This document shows, piece by piece, positions 6,524 through 15,777 of a DNA stretch of 64,000 nucleotides (the first letter of the stretch is position 1; every line of letters starts with the position of its first letter). The notes beneath the pieces were generated by a model. That model did no database searches. It was not told where the DNA came from and worked only from the letters and a program-made list of their open reading frames with translations. A program made the position numbers and the translations under genes. The DNA comes from Haloarcula sp. DT43 (lineage in GTDB: Archaea; Halobacteriota; Halobacteria; Halobacteriales; Haloarculaceae), in NCBI RefSeq assembly GCF_037078405.1, contig NZ_JAYMGZ010000001.1:1240001-1304000 (forward strand), in the 5' to 3' direction.

Positions 6524-8914
6524 ATGCCTGACGAAATACTGTCCAATCCTTATGATTTCGGCTCTCCAATAAAAACCCGGGAAAAGTTCGCGGATCGAGA
6601 AGAGGAAAGGAAAAAAATAAAAGAGTATTTGCAACTGTCAGATACGGAAGATCCATCTTACTATCATCTAGCAATAACTGGCTCCAGAGCATCTGGTAAA
6701 ACTAGCTTAATGAACCTCACTAAACAATTTGCTGACAATTTAGACTTCCTTACTGTGAAAATGCCACTAAATGAAGACATTGTTAGTAATGATATCGGCT
6801 TTTTTTCAGAGATGATCGACTCCATAATGACAAATGGTGCTAATCGAGGGATGTATGGTGGGCGTACGGGTGAAATCTATCAGAAGTTCCGTGATGTTCT
6901 TGACTCAGTTGATTTTGAAGCTAGGTATGATATTCCACTTGGTTTTGGTAGTGCCTATGTTGGTGCACAAATGCAGGATACACAAGAAACGGTAACGCAG
7001 AGAGTTCTAAAAGAAGATCTGAAAGAACTGCATCAGGAGGCCTCTGAGGCTGGAATGAGTACGATCGTTATCTTGTTAGATGAGTGTGATTTGCTCGCGG
7101 AAAACACCGCATTATTACAGAAATTAAGAAACATATTCACAGATATTGATGGGTATATATTAGTTTTATCCGGGACTGAAGATATGTTTCCTGATCTAAG
7201 TGATACATTTTCGCCTCTTCCCCGATCTTTTGTTAATATTCAGGTTGATGATTTTGAAGATATCGAGAAAACCGAGGAATGTATTAAAAAGCCTCTTTCA
7301 AGTGATAGGAGAGAACAAATTGAGAGGGACACAGTTGCTCAGATTCATAGAATTACTGGCGGTTCCCCATACGAAATAAATTTGATTAGTCACCACATGT
7401 ATCGTAGGTGTCTTCAGCAAAATGACGAAAAGATACAACTTTCAAAACCGGTTTTAGATGATGTGCTTGAAGAACTTGAGGGTATCCGACAAGAGGGTCA
7501 TCACGAGATAGCAAATAAAATTGGGGGTTTATCACCCTCACAACTTCAAATTCTAACGTCTACTTTAGAATTTCCTAACACAGAACCCGAACAATTTCTC
7601 AAATACAACCTACTTGATAACATTGGCAAGCTCGGTAGACAGAGCCCTAGCAGTGTTGAAGAAGAGATACATAGTCAGCTTAACGAACTGATTGAGTTAG
7701 ATGTGGTTGATAACTCTGATGAGAAGATCTCCTTTGCTGGCAGTCAGTTTGACAGCTTATACTTGAGATACTATGTGGCCTCAATGGATACACCAGGTAA
7801 CGATATCAGCTTTTTCCAAGGAAATGAGGGCCACTTGGTATCAAATATATTCTCAAAGTTTGCTGAAAGTATTTTTACCAACAATGACCGGATTTGGGCA
7901 TATTCTGATCAACCTTCTCGATTTGATGTTGAGTCACAATCTGAGACATCACAAGAACATCGGCTATTTATTAATTTTCAGACAGTACCGTTTGAATCGA
8001 CACATAATACATTAGAGGATTTAATATTTGACCAACCGCGAGGGCCGTACACTGAAGAGCTCCAAAATGTATTCTCTTTTAGATGTGAGATAGAATGGTT
8101 AGATGGTGGATTTACCGCAATCATACCCCAATGTGATGAACAAACTCGTGAAAAGATCGATGAAATCGCAAACACGCTCGAATCAGCTGGATTTAAAATA
8201 CAACTGGAGTCAGATTATCAGTATGTAATTGAAGGAGAAGAGTGCAAAGATAACGGAAATTATGAGGAAGCAATCAAACATTATAATAAAGCAATTGATA
8301 TAAACTCTCGTAATAGACTCTCAAACTTACGTAAAGCTGAGGTAGAACATGATAGAGGCAATTCAGAAAATGCTTTAGAGTTGTTAGATGAACTTTGTAA
8401 TGAGGAACCAGACTGGATATCTCCTTTTGTTATAAAAGGTTTAATTCAGCTAGATTTGGGTGATAAAGAAGGCTATGAGAATATTAAACAGGCTCTCCCT
8501 GATCCGCAAAATTCTCTCAGTGCATTTGAACGAGCGATCCAGGGCCTAAACGAGATTGGAAGATATGAAAAATCCAAAGAAATTGCAAATAAACTTGTTA
8601 ATTCAGATGATATTAGGCCAAACCAAAAATTGAATTTTGCAAAGGTGCTGATTGATTCTGGTCACCCCAGCATGGCTATAAAGATCTATGAAAAAATTAG
8701 TATATCTGACCTTCCGGAAGGGATCTCGGCAAATTACTATTATAACAGGGCTTGTGCACACTCTTTAATTGATAACAAGGAAGAAGCCATAGAAAGTCTG
8801 AAAGAAGCGGTGGAGATAGACGATAGATATTTAGAATCTGCATCATCTGATGGTGATTTAGATAATATTCGGGATAATGAACAATTTGAACAAATTATGC
8901 AGAAGTCTGAATAG
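6524..8914 (+). CDS. P-loop ATPase with C-terminal TPR repeats (cargo, candidate defence protein)
   Basis: 796 aa. The N-terminal ~420 residues are an AAA/STAND-like NTPase: Walker A GSRASGKTS (53-61), Walker B IVILLDECD (181-189), sensor-like LVLSGTE (213-219), then a helical lid region. Residues ~430-560 are an unassigned domain. From ~570 to the end come tetratricopeptide repeats, closing with a TPR end-group motif (RACAHSL, then NIRDNEQFEQI). The ATPase-plus-repeat layout is that of signal-sensing NTPases, many of which act in anti-virus defence. The gene is strikingly AT-rich and sits alone between rep and the structural operon, with AT-rich flanks. This suggests recent acquisition. The substrate and role are unknown. 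Confidence 0.8.
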   Translation: MPDEILSNPYDFGSPIKTREKFADREEERKKIKEYLQLSDTEDPSYYHLAITGSRASGKTSLMNLTKQFADNLDFLTVKMPLNEDIVSNDIGFFSEMIDSIMTNGANRGMYGGRTGEIYQKFRDVLDSVDFEARYDIPLGFGSAYVGAQMQDTQETVTQRVLKEDLKELHQEASEAGMSTIVILLDECDLLAENTALLQKLRNIFTDIDGYILVLSGTEDMFPDLSDTFSPLPRSFVNIQVDDFEDIEKTEECIKKPLSSDRREQIERDTVAQIHRITGGSPYEINLISHHMYRRCLQQNDEKIQLSKPVLDDVLEELEGIRQEGHHEIANKIGGLSPSQLQILTSTLEFPNTEPEQFLKYNLLDNIGKLGRQSPSSVEEEIHSQLNELIELDVVDNSDEKISFAGSQFDSLYLRYYVASMDTPGNDISFFQGNEGHLVSNIFSKFAESIFTNNDRIWAYSDQPSRFDVESQSETSQEHRLFINFQTVPFESTHNTLEDLIFDQPRGPYTEELQNVFSFRCEIEWLDGGFTAIIPQCDEQTREKIDEIANTLESAGFKIQLESDYQYVIEGEECKDNGNYEEAIKHYNKAIDINSRNRLSNLRKAEVEHDRGNSENALELLDELCNEEPDWISPFVIKGLIQLDLGDKEGYENIKQALPDPQNSLSAFERAIQGLNEIGRYEKSKEIANKLVNSDDIRPNQKLNFAKVLIDSGHPSMAIKIYEKISISDLPEGISANYYYNRACAHSLIDNKEEAIESLKEAVEIDDRYLESASSDGDLDNIRDNEQFEQIMQKSE

Positions 8915-8998
8915 CGCATATTGTTGAAGCTCTAATATATTACCTCGCATTATACGGAATATCAAAAGTAACCCCAGTGATTTATCGTAATAAATTCC

Positions 8999-9006
8999 TT
9001 TATAAG
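8999..9006 (+). promoter_or_regulatory. likely TATA box of the virion structural operon
   Basis: TTTATAAG lies in the AT-rich gap after the ATPase gene, about 75 bp before the first structural gene. Transcription starting about 25 bp downstream would give a leader of roughly 50 nt. No ribosome binding site is visible before the ATG at 9081. Confidence 0.5.
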
Positions 9007-9080
9007 TACATCCCTAAATATAATACTTTCACCGAGGCGAGCGACCCCTTCTAGTTCCAACCCGCGAATTTTTCTCCTGT

Positions 9081-9452
9081 ATGGCAACTCAGGAAACGCC
9101 ATCCTTCGACGATCTCGAACCGGTCGACAACAGCACTTCTGACGACTACGATTCGGAGTGGATCGATCTCGAACCCGGCGAATCGGTCGTCGGTGAGATT
9201 CGGGAACTCACGCCCAACTGCGGCAAGTACGACACGACCGTCATCGAGCTGGCCCGTGGCATCGGCGACGTGGTCGCCATGTGGTCGAACAGCCAGATCG
9301 ACAACGCACTCGACGACAACGACCTCGGCGAGGGCGACGTAGTCGGTATCAAGCATACTGAACAGACGAGTACGTTCACGAACGAGGACGGCGAGGAACA
9401 GGAGTACGACATCTGGAAGGTCCGGGAACTCCCTGCTGGAGGGCCTGAATGA
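9081..9452 (+). CDS. small acidic provirus protein, possible OB-fold
   Basis: 123 aa, strongly acidic, without membrane segments. The alternation WIDLEPGESVVGEIRELTP, then TTVIEL and GEGDVVGIKHTEQT, resembles a five-strand beta-barrel (OB-like) such as single-strand DNA binding proteins. This is inferred from pattern only. It heads the structural operon, and its stop overlaps the start of the 4-TM protein (ATGA at 9449). A single-strand DNA binding role would suit a rolling-circle virus. Confidence 0.7.
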   Translation: MATQETPSFDDLEPVDNSTSDDYDSEWIDLEPGESVVGEIRELTPNCGKYDTTVIELARGIGDVVAMWSNSQIDNALDDNDLGEGDVVGIKHTEQTSTFTNEDGEEQEYDIWKVRELPAGGPE

Positions 9453-9847
9453 GCTACCAGAATCGCGCGAGCGACATGGTGAGCGACTACATGAACATCC
9501 GTAGTCTGCCCGCCATGCTGTCGGTGGCGTTTGTCGCGGCCAGTCTCTACCAGTTCGGCGGTATCACGACGGTCGAACTCCCGTGGCTGTCGTACACGCT
9601 GACGACACAGCACTCGCTGCTGATCTCGCTCGGGGCCTTCGCTGCGGCGTTTGCCAGCTCCGAGACAAAGCAGTTCGAGTACTACGAGAGCTGGGAGAAG
9701 ATCGCCATCGCACTGGGTCCCGCTGTCATCCTCGGCAACGAGTACCTGCCAGCGGTGAACGACTTCCTCACTTCCCTGGGCGACCCGCTCGGGATGCAGC
9801 TCGCCTTCCTCGCCACGGTCGTCTCCTGGGGAGTCGCTGTTCAGTAA
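9449..9847 (+). CDS. VP3-like small membrane protein of pleolipovirus virion
   Basis: 132 aa with four hydrophobic segments (about residues 18-36, 50-68, 83-102 and 112-131) and short polar loops. This is the layout of the internal membrane protein VP3 of pleolipoviruses, which lines the inside of the lipid vesicle. It directly precedes the spike gene, as in known pleolipovirus genomes. It overlaps the preceding gene by 4 bp. Confidence 0.8.
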   Translation: MSYQNRASDMVSDYMNIRSLPAMLSVAFVAASLYQFGGITTVELPWLSYTLTTQHSLLISLGAFAAAFASSETKQFEYYESWEKIAIALGPAVILGNEYLPAVNDFLTSLGDPLGMQLAFLATVVSWGVAVQ

Positions 9848-9886
9848 ACCGATGACACGACGCTATTCTTTCGGAGGTGAACCCCG

Positions 9887-11707
9887 ATGAGTCACGCACG
9901 CTCGATCCTGCTGGCTGGCCTGCTCGTCCTGTCGGCAGTCGTTACTGGTGTCGGCCCCGCGCTGGCACAGTCGACGGAGACGGCTACGGACTCCAGTCCA
10001 GTTACGAAAACCTTCGAGACAGGCCCGCACAAGGTCAAGATTGATCTGTTTGACGTATCGTCAGAGACGACCATCACCGTGATTACGGACGAATCGCCTG
10101 CTGGCAACAACACGGCGATTCTAAAAAAGACCGTCAGCGGTTCTCAAAACAGCGCACATTTCCGAAATGCAGGTGCGTATGAGTCCTTCACCGTGAAGGT
10201 AGAGGGCGCTGACGGTCCAGTGTCCATGTCTAAGGGAGGAGTCACAGACGCATGGACTCCCGGCGATGACGGCAAATTCCTCGGTGACACGGGTGGAGAC
10301 CCCGGATTCACCTACGACCTGAGCGAGCAGATCGGGGAGTCGGTGATGCCCCAGGTACTTCAACTCGACAGAACCCCGCTACCGGGTAGTACAACCGTCA
10401 ACACGACGGGGTTAGACGCTCAAGAGACTCGCCTGGAAATCTACCAGTCCACGCTGAATCAAAAGGCATCGAACGACAATTACCACACCACGCTGTCTAA
10501 CCAATTGTCCGATAGCAAGACTCAGGCCCGCATTATCGGTAAGAACGCATATATCAAGGCCCTGAACAACGGGGATAGCAAGTCAGCCGCAAAACAGGAC
10601 GCAAAACAGGCTGTAGCAGACTTCTACACAGTAAAACAGCAGAATCTGAATACTCAGTGGCAGATTACCACTGAGTTGTTCGTCCAGAACCGGCAGTTGG
10701 CAAGTGACACCTCGGGAGTGTCCGCGAATTACCAGACTGTGAACGAATCAGTATCAGATAATGACGCCAAAACCACGTTCACAGGTCTTGGAACCACTAC
10801 ACTCACCACAGTCAACGGAACAACGGTCGAGAGTAATACCATCTCCATTTCTATCGAAAACACCGTCCAGAATGAGGCTAACAGCTATTCTGGCGGTGCG
10901 CTACCTGATGGTTCCATGTCGGGCCACGCCTCTGGCTGTACCTCGTGTGAGGTGACGGTGGACGGACTCAAGACCAAACCTCACGATACTACGGATCAGG
11001 CCGCTATGGCGTTGGCATGGGCAAAATTCGGTAATGAGTGGTCTGAAATTCAGAGTCAAAACACCCAAGTCCAAAGTGAGATGGACACACTGGCAGAAAA
11101 CACCTATTCAGCCTATCAGAGTGGTGAAATCAACAATAGCGATCTCGTTGACCCCTACGTACTGGCATCCGAACAATCTGCGGGCGACGACTTCCAGGGC
11201 TGGACTGCTGCACAGTTGACCCTGATGGGACAGAACTCCCCGGAGAACTTCGACCAGATCGGGAGCTTCAACGTGACCACTGAATCCGGGACACAGTACG
11301 AAGGCGTCCTGTTCTCGCAGGAAAACCCTGCCAGCGGTCAGTTCGAGAACGGTTCAACCTACAACCCCAACCAGATCGGCGGCACGCAGTACGTCGTCAC
11401 CAGTGACCGAATCGTCGAACTACAGAGTAACTTCACGGTGGACAAGATCACCACGACAAACGGTGAGGCCGTCCAGAACGTCACAATCGAGAAAACGACG
11501 TACAAGACCACGAACGTCACCGAACTCAAACAGCAGTACGAGGATTTGGCGAAGCGCCGAGCGGAGATCGAGGCGCGTAAGCAGAACCTTCGTGGCTCGG
11601 CTGGTGGTGGCCTGCTCGGTGGCTCATCCTCCTCGCTTGTACTGGTACTGCTCGGCGTTGGCGCACTCTACGCCGTGAGCCAGCGGCGGACGGGAGGTAA
11701 CAACTGA
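9887..11707 (+). CDS. VP4-like spike glycoprotein
   Basis: 606 aa. The N-terminus is a Sec signal peptide (hydrophobic residues 7-24, cleavage probably after ALAQ). The long ectodomain is rich in N-x-S/T sites. Near the C-terminus a coiled-coil-like stretch (ELKQQYEDLAKRRAEIEAR) precedes a glycine/serine linker and a single membrane helix, ending in a basic tail. That is the known pleolipovirus spike architecture; the spike binds the host and fuses membranes. A strong Shine-Dalgarno (GGAGGTGA, 9874-9881) fixes the start. Its TGA overlaps the ATG of the next small gene. Confidence 0.88.
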   Translation: MSHARSILLAGLLVLSAVVTGVGPALAQSTETATDSSPVTKTFETGPHKVKIDLFDVSSETTITVITDESPAGNNTAILKKTVSGSQNSAHFRNAGAYESFTVKVEGADGPVSMSKGGVTDAWTPGDDGKFLGDTGGDPGFTYDLSEQIGESVMPQVLQLDRTPLPGSTTVNTTGLDAQETRLEIYQSTLNQKASNDNYHTTLSNQLSDSKTQARIIGKNAYIKALNNGDSKSAAKQDAKQAVADFYTVKQQNLNTQWQITTELFVQNRQLASDTSGVSANYQTVNESVSDNDAKTTFTGLGTTTLTTVNGTTVESNTISISIENTVQNEANSYSGGALPDGSMSGHASGCTSCEVTVDGLKTKPHDTTDQAAMALAWAKFGNEWSEIQSQNTQVQSEMDTLAENTYSAYQSGEINNSDLVDPYVLASEQSAGDDFQGWTAAQLTLMGQNSPENFDQIGSFNVTTESGTQYEGVLFSQENPASGQFENGSTYNPNQIGGTQYVVTSDRIVELQSNFTVDKITTTNGEAVQNVTIEKTTYKTTNVTELKQQYEDLAKRRAEIEARKQNLRGSAGGGLLGGSSSSLVLVLLGVGALYAVSQRRTGGNN

Positions 11708-11868
11708 TGGTCTACTGGCTGGCTCTCAAGCTCATCCCTCGGGACGTGTGGCTCGTCTTGGTCGCACTTGTCGCGCTGCAACTCTCGGGGGCTGTCGACG
11801 TGATCGGGCCAGCCATCGATCTGGTGTCGTCCTGGCTCCCGGAACCCTCGCTTGACTGGTTCTGGTGA
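11707..11868 (+). CDS. 53-aa membrane protein following the spike gene
   Basis: The ATG at 11707 overlaps the spike stop (TGATG). The protein is MVYWLALKLIPRDVWLVLVA at the start, then one clear hydrophobic stretch and an aromatic C-terminus ending LDWFW. The overlap, GC-rich codons and conserved position after the spike support a real gene. It may be a minor virion or spike-associated membrane protein. Confidence 0.65.
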   Translation: MVYWLALKLIPRDVWLVLVALVALQLSGAVDVIGPAIDLVSSWLPEPSLDWFW

Positions 11869-11890
11869 CCAACACGCAGATTTTTCGAGC

Positions 11891-12445
11891 ATGAACCTAC
11901 GTACGCCCATACTCCTGATACTGATCGTCAGCTGTATCGCTCTCGCTGCACCAGCGGCAGCGCAGGAAACAACGAACGAGACGGCGACCTCGACGAACGT
12001 CTCCGCACCGGACGGTGCACCCAGTGATGTCGAACTCGTCGTTGACGAGAACGTTGTCGTCACAGACTACCGCTACGAGGACGGCCAAATGTTGATCGAC
12101 TTCTGGTCGGACGAGTACAAAGTCGTCAGTGTCGCCCCGCAGGTCGATGATGGCTCGGAAGCGGGTAGCGTCTCATTCCGTGCTGCTGTCGTTGACGCAG
12201 ATACGACGACGACTGTTCGAGTTCCATCCAGCGGTGGCGTCACACTCTGGACTGAGCAGTCCATCGAACAACAGCGGTTCCACTACCTCCGCAAGCCCAA
12301 TTCGTTCATTATCACCGGTCCATGGAGTGGTGAGGACGTTCGCAACGCTGCCCTTGGCAGTGCGCTCGGCGTTGTAATCGCGGTCCTGTACGAAGCCGTC
12401 TCTGCGAAGGTCGGCTCGGCCCAGCGAGGTGAGCGACTGGCATGA
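11891..12445 (+). CDS. secreted/membrane provirus protein with signal peptide and C-terminal helix
   Basis: 184 aa. The ATG at 11891 was chosen because it starts directly with a signal peptide (MNLRTPILLILIVSCIALAA, cleavage after AAAQ). Longer starts would bury it. A beta-rich extracytoplasmic domain follows, and a hydrophobic helix lies near residues 152-170 with a short basic tail. It overlaps the next gene by 4 bp (ATGA). It corresponds in position to the small conserved membrane genes between spike and ATPase in betapleolipoviruses. Confidence 0.75.
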   Translation: MNLRTPILLILIVSCIALAAPAAAQETTNETATSTNVSAPDGAPSDVELVVDENVVVTDYRYEDGQMLIDFWSDEYKVVSVAPQVDDGSEAGSVSFRAAVVDADTTTTVRVPSSGGVTLWTEQSIEQQRFHYLRKPNSFIITGPWSGEDVRNAALGSALGVVIAVLYEAVSAKVGSAQRGERLA

Positions 12446-13275
12446 CCGACGACGAGAGCAATCCCGATCTCGACCGCGACGAGATGGCACATAACGCCGA
12501 CCCCGGCCCAGATCACAGCCGTACCTATCGGCTGTTCCGGTGGCTCACGAACAACCTGCTGCTGATAGCCTCTGGTGTCGGTATCGTCCTGTTCGTCATC
12601 GCGTCGATACTCGGCTACGAACTCCCTCGAAGCCTGCGACTGATCGGACTCTGTGCGCTCGTGACTATTCCGCTGGTCGGGCGACCGACCGGGAAGAAAG
12701 TCCGGTCGCTGCTGTGGGACCCGAATTACATTTGGCTCGTTGACATCGATGCCCGTCACACGAAAGGCGGAATCTTCCGCACACCAGGACAACGGTTCCG
12801 CGAGTGGTCCGTCGAGGACGGCCAACTCGACTGGGTGAGTCCGAATCTCGCCTTCGGCAAGAACGTCGACCTCGAAGATCAAACCGTCGACGGCTGCTGG
12901 CGCGGCACGCTTTCCGATCGGGAGCTGATGCGTACGCTCCAGGCCGTCGAAGAGTGTCGCGGCCAACTCGAAGCCGATGCCAAGCGTGGCTTCGCCATCG
13001 AAGCCCAAGCGTTTACGATCATCCGAAACGCCACCAGAAAGGCGGTTCTCCGTATCGTCTCGACATTCGAGCGCGGGACACTGCCCGATGAAGGTGACGC
13101 ACTGACCGACGAGATAGATTCGGCCATCGAACAGTTCGGACTCGACCGGAAGATTCGACACACAGAGGACGACGAGTCTCCGGAATCTGATGTTCCGGGC
13201 GTCCGCGTCGACCTCGACCAGGACCTCACCGACCTCGCTGGTGCTGGCGACGGAGGTGTTTCAGCTGATGACTGA
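12442..13275 (+). CDS. two-TM provirus protein with cytoplasmic domain
   Basis: 277 aa. An acidic N-terminal ~35 residues precede two adjacent membrane helices (about 38-58 and 63-80). A soluble domain of about 190 residues follows, with a helical segment rich in E/R and a disordered acidic tail. It starts in an ATGA overlap and ends 8 bp inside the ATPase gene, so all three are coupled. It may act with the packaging-type ATPase at the membrane during vesicle-like virion formation (inference). Confidence 0.75.
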   Translation: MTDDESNPDLDRDEMAHNADPGPDHSRTYRLFRWLTNNLLLIASGVGIVLFVIASILGYELPRSLRLIGLCALVTIPLVGRPTGKKVRSLLWDPNYIWLVDIDARHTKGGIFRTPGQRFREWSVEDGQLDWVSPNLAFGKNVDLEDQTVDGCWRGTLSDRELMRTLQAVEECRGQLEADAKRGFAIEAQAFTIIRNATRKAVLRIVSTFERGTLPDEGDALTDEIDSAIEQFGLDRKIRHTEDDESPESDVPGVRVDLDQDLTDLAGAGDGGVSADD

Positions 13276-14257
13276 CTCCGACGAGAGACTGCTAACGGCA
13301 GCCAAACTCAACGAGGTCGTTGCTGGTAACATCGAAGGCGGCGAGTCACTGCACGAGCATACCGGCGTCGTGGCTGATGACGCAGACCGAGCAACCCTGT
13401 CGTTCGTCTCCTCACTCTTCGACCGTGGTGCTGAGGTAAGCGGTTCCCGGTCGTTCGGACAGACCGCACTCTCCGACGTTCTACAGTCCAAGTACCACAC
13501 CGAAGCGGCTACCCGCGCCATCGAGAACGGCAACGGGTCGCTCGCTTCCTACCTCGTCGGCATCACCGAACAGGAACTCGACGCGTCGTCGCTGACGGTG
13601 ACTGCTCGCCTGATGGATCGGCTCGACGCCGACGGGACACTGACGACAGTTCTCGCTGCGGGCCGACCCAACACTGGCAAGACGAACACGATGTTCCTGC
13701 TCGCCTCGGATATGGCTCGTGCAGTATGGGATGACGTGCTGGTCATCTCGAACTCCAAGACCTGGGAAGGCGCTGACCGCTACGTCTCCTCGATGCACGA
13801 GCTGATGACGCTCCTCGTCGAGAACCGCGACGTTCCGAAGACGTTCGTCCTTGACGAAGCCAGCCGATACATGGATGCCCGAGTCTACAGCCGCGAAGTG
13901 AGTACCCAGTACGCTCCCGCGCTGAAAGCTATGAGCAAACTCGGTGTCGAGGTCGTCGGTGCGGTCGGACACACCGGAAAAGATGTCGTCCCAGAGTGCA
14001 AGCGACTGACCAACCTGGCGTTCTGGAAATCAGCCCCGGATGTCGTCGAGTTCTACACCAACTGGGACGGCGAGGCAGACCGGCCCGACTCTCCGCTGTT
14101 CGATGCCGACCTGACAGACCTCGAACCGACCCTTCACAGCTACGACCCGGACGACGTTGCCTCCTGGAAGTGGGATCTCGACCCTGACGTGTGGCACGGC
14201 TTCGACAACTGGGACCACTTCGGCGACCGTCTGGAAGAACTCGGCCCGACAACGTAG
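13268..14257 (+). CDS. VP8-like P-loop ATPase of pleolipovirus
   Basis: 329 aa from the ATG at 13268. Walker A GRPNTGKTN (132-140) and Walker B TFVLDEASR (192-200) are clear. A conserved aromatic/acidic C-terminal region ends in WHGFDNWDHF. In pleolipoviruses an ATPase of this type closes the structural block and is thought to help genome packaging or virion assembly. The start overlaps the preceding gene by 8 bp. GC content is host-like, in contrast to the cargo that follows. Confidence 0.82.
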   Translation: MTDSDERLLTAAKLNEVVAGNIEGGESLHEHTGVVADDADRATLSFVSSLFDRGAEVSGSRSFGQTALSDVLQSKYHTEAATRAIENGNGSLASYLVGITEQELDASSLTVTARLMDRLDADGTLTTVLAAGRPNTGKTNTMFLLASDMARAVWDDVLVISNSKTWEGADRYVSSMHELMTLLVENRDVPKTFVLDEASRYMDARVYSREVSTQYAPALKAMSKLGVEVVGAVGHTGKDVVPECKRLTNLAFWKSAPDVVEFYTNWDGEADRPDSPLFDADLTDLEPTLHSYDPDDVASWKWDLDPDVWHGFDNWDHFGDRLEELGPTT

Positions 14258-14296
14258 CCGACGGTCTCCTCGATCACGTCGCCCACCCACCCGCCG

Positions 14297-14437
14297 ACCC
14301 ACCGCTTTCAGTGGTTGGGTACGTTGTGTCTCTTGATTACACCAACACCACAAGCGAACGGCGACGCGAAGCGCCCCCCTCACATGGGGGGTCGAGCGAG
14401 CCTGTGAGCGCACGCCCCCGAGCGGAGCGACGGGGGC
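14297..14437 (+). terminator. cluster of three hairpins after the structural operon
   Basis: Three inverted repeats follow the ATPase stop. ACCCACC (14297-14303) pairs with GGTTGGGT (14313-14320) with one bulge. CCCCCC (14374-14379) pairs with GGGGGG (14386-14391). GCCCCCG (14414-14420) pairs with CGGGGGC (14431-14437). They probably end the structural transcript and insulate the AT-rich cargo. Confidence 0.5.
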
Positions 14438-14456
14438 AATCTTGATGTGGAACAGG

Positions 14457-14513
14457 TTTATAATTCCAGCTGATTATCTGATGGGTTCTTAGTATGTGAT
14501 TTTATAATCAGCT
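14457..14513 (+). promoter_or_regulatory. promoter/operator of the 407-aa cargo gene
   Basis: TTTATAAT occurs at 14457-14464 and again at 14501-14508, each followed by a CAGCT motif. AGCTGATTAT (14468-14477) and ATAATCAGCT (14504-14513) form a perfect 10-bp inverted repeat whose right arm overlaps the second TATA box. That box lies about 26 bp before the ATG at 14531, so the transcript would be leaderless. A repressor bound to the repeat would block TBP. Confidence 0.6.
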
Positions 14514-14530
14514 AGGTTATCTCTGACTGT

Positions 14531-15754
14531 ATGGATAAGATAGGTTATATTGAGTCATCAGTCTTTTTTATTAATGGATCTGGTAATCCGATGGATGTCG
14601 ATACTGTTATTGATCGATTAAATAGATTGGTATCAGAATATGGGTATTCGATTACCTCTCCTATATTCGTATATTACTTGGATCGTGTTAGTGAAGAAAT
14701 GGTGCTTAGTTATAGTTCTTCTATAGGTCCAAACCCGATGAAGATGCTTCCTTATAAATTAGAAGGAGATGCTGCCAATCCCACAGACCTACCGGATGAT
14801 GATTACAGATTCTATATATTCTATTTACTCTCTAAATTGCATTTTGAGTTGGATGATTATGAAGGTATGAGGAAACTAGCTGAGAGGTATGAATCTATTT
14901 TCGGTGATCAACCGTATTTTGGGAAAATTATGGCTCTCTCTCTTCTGAATTCACGCGAATCAGATTTATTAACTAATTCTTTGGACACAATTTTTGAATA
15001 TTCTAAAAATAACCCAGAATATCCAGAACTACACAAGGTTCTTGCGCAAGTCATTGCAGTAATGGTTGAAAATGATATCACTTATGCTGGAGATAACGCT
15101 AATATTCCAAAAAATGAAAATGAGTTGTTGAAATTGGGATATGATGAAATAAACCGGGCTCTAGAAGCAGATAATATTCCATCTGAATATCTTGTTGTGA
15201 AAGCTCAATTAGAATCTTTGAATAAAAATCACGATGCAGCAAAAGCTGCTATTTCTCAGGCAATCAGTGAACTTTCTAGATCTCGTACCAGATATTCCGA
15301 TTTGCGAGCAAGGTTTGGACGTATGGAGAACCGCATCGAAACTCGTCGACAACAAAGTAAACTTGAAGAAAGAACTGTTGAAATTTCTGAATTGGTTAGC
15401 GAAATAGAAAACAAAATAGAAAATACGGACTCCAATATTACTGAATTGAATGATGATCTTGATAATATTCGTGATGACTTTCAACGCACATTTTTGGAAT
15501 TTCTCGGCTTCTTTTCTGCTATCATAGCTGTTATAGTAATAACTGGACAGATTGCGATAGAAGTATCCGACCCTCAAATGGCTGGTCGGCTTATGATTGT
15601 GTCATATGGTGGCTTATTGTTTGCCTTTGGGGGTTTTTCAGTAATACTAAGTACCGATTGGACTGCGAGGCTTTCTCGATTTTTCTTGGCCGTAATCGGT
15701 CTATTGACTGCAGTTATGGCACTTTACCCTGGAGAATTCACTAGCATATTGTGA
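14531..15754 (+). CDS. helical-repeat/coiled-coil protein with three C-terminal membrane helices (cargo)
   Basis: 407 aa, very AT-rich codons. Residues ~90-250 are all-helical and TPR-like. Residues ~255-318 form a coiled coil (ELVSEIENKIENTDSNITEL). Three hydrophobic helices close the protein (about 321-343, 352-373, 382-400). No catalytic motif is visible. Sensor-plus-membrane-effector layouts of this type are common among abortive-infection and toxin proteins, but this is analogy only. It converges on the nuclease gene, with a 23-bp gap. The leaderless start is set by a TATA box at 14501. Confidence 0.75.
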   Translation: MDKIGYIESSVFFINGSGNPMDVDTVIDRLNRLVSEYGYSITSPIFVYYLDRVSEEMVLSYSSSIGPNPMKMLPYKLEGDAANPTDLPDDDYRFYIFYLLSKLHFELDDYEGMRKLAERYESIFGDQPYFGKIMALSLLNSRESDLLTNSLDTIFEYSKNNPEYPELHKVLAQVIAVMVENDITYAGDNANIPKNENELLKLGYDEINRALEADNIPSEYLVVKAQLESLNKNHDAAKAAISQAISELSRSRTRYSDLRARFGRMENRIETRRQQSKLEERTVEISELVSEIENKIENTDSNITELNDDLDNIRDDFQRTFLEFLGFFSAIIAVIVITGQIAIEVSDPQMAGRLMIVSYGGLLFAFGGFSVILSTDWTARLSRFFLAVIGLLTAVMALYPGEFTSIL

Positions 15755-15777
15755 ATGGCATATGTATCTAACCTCTG

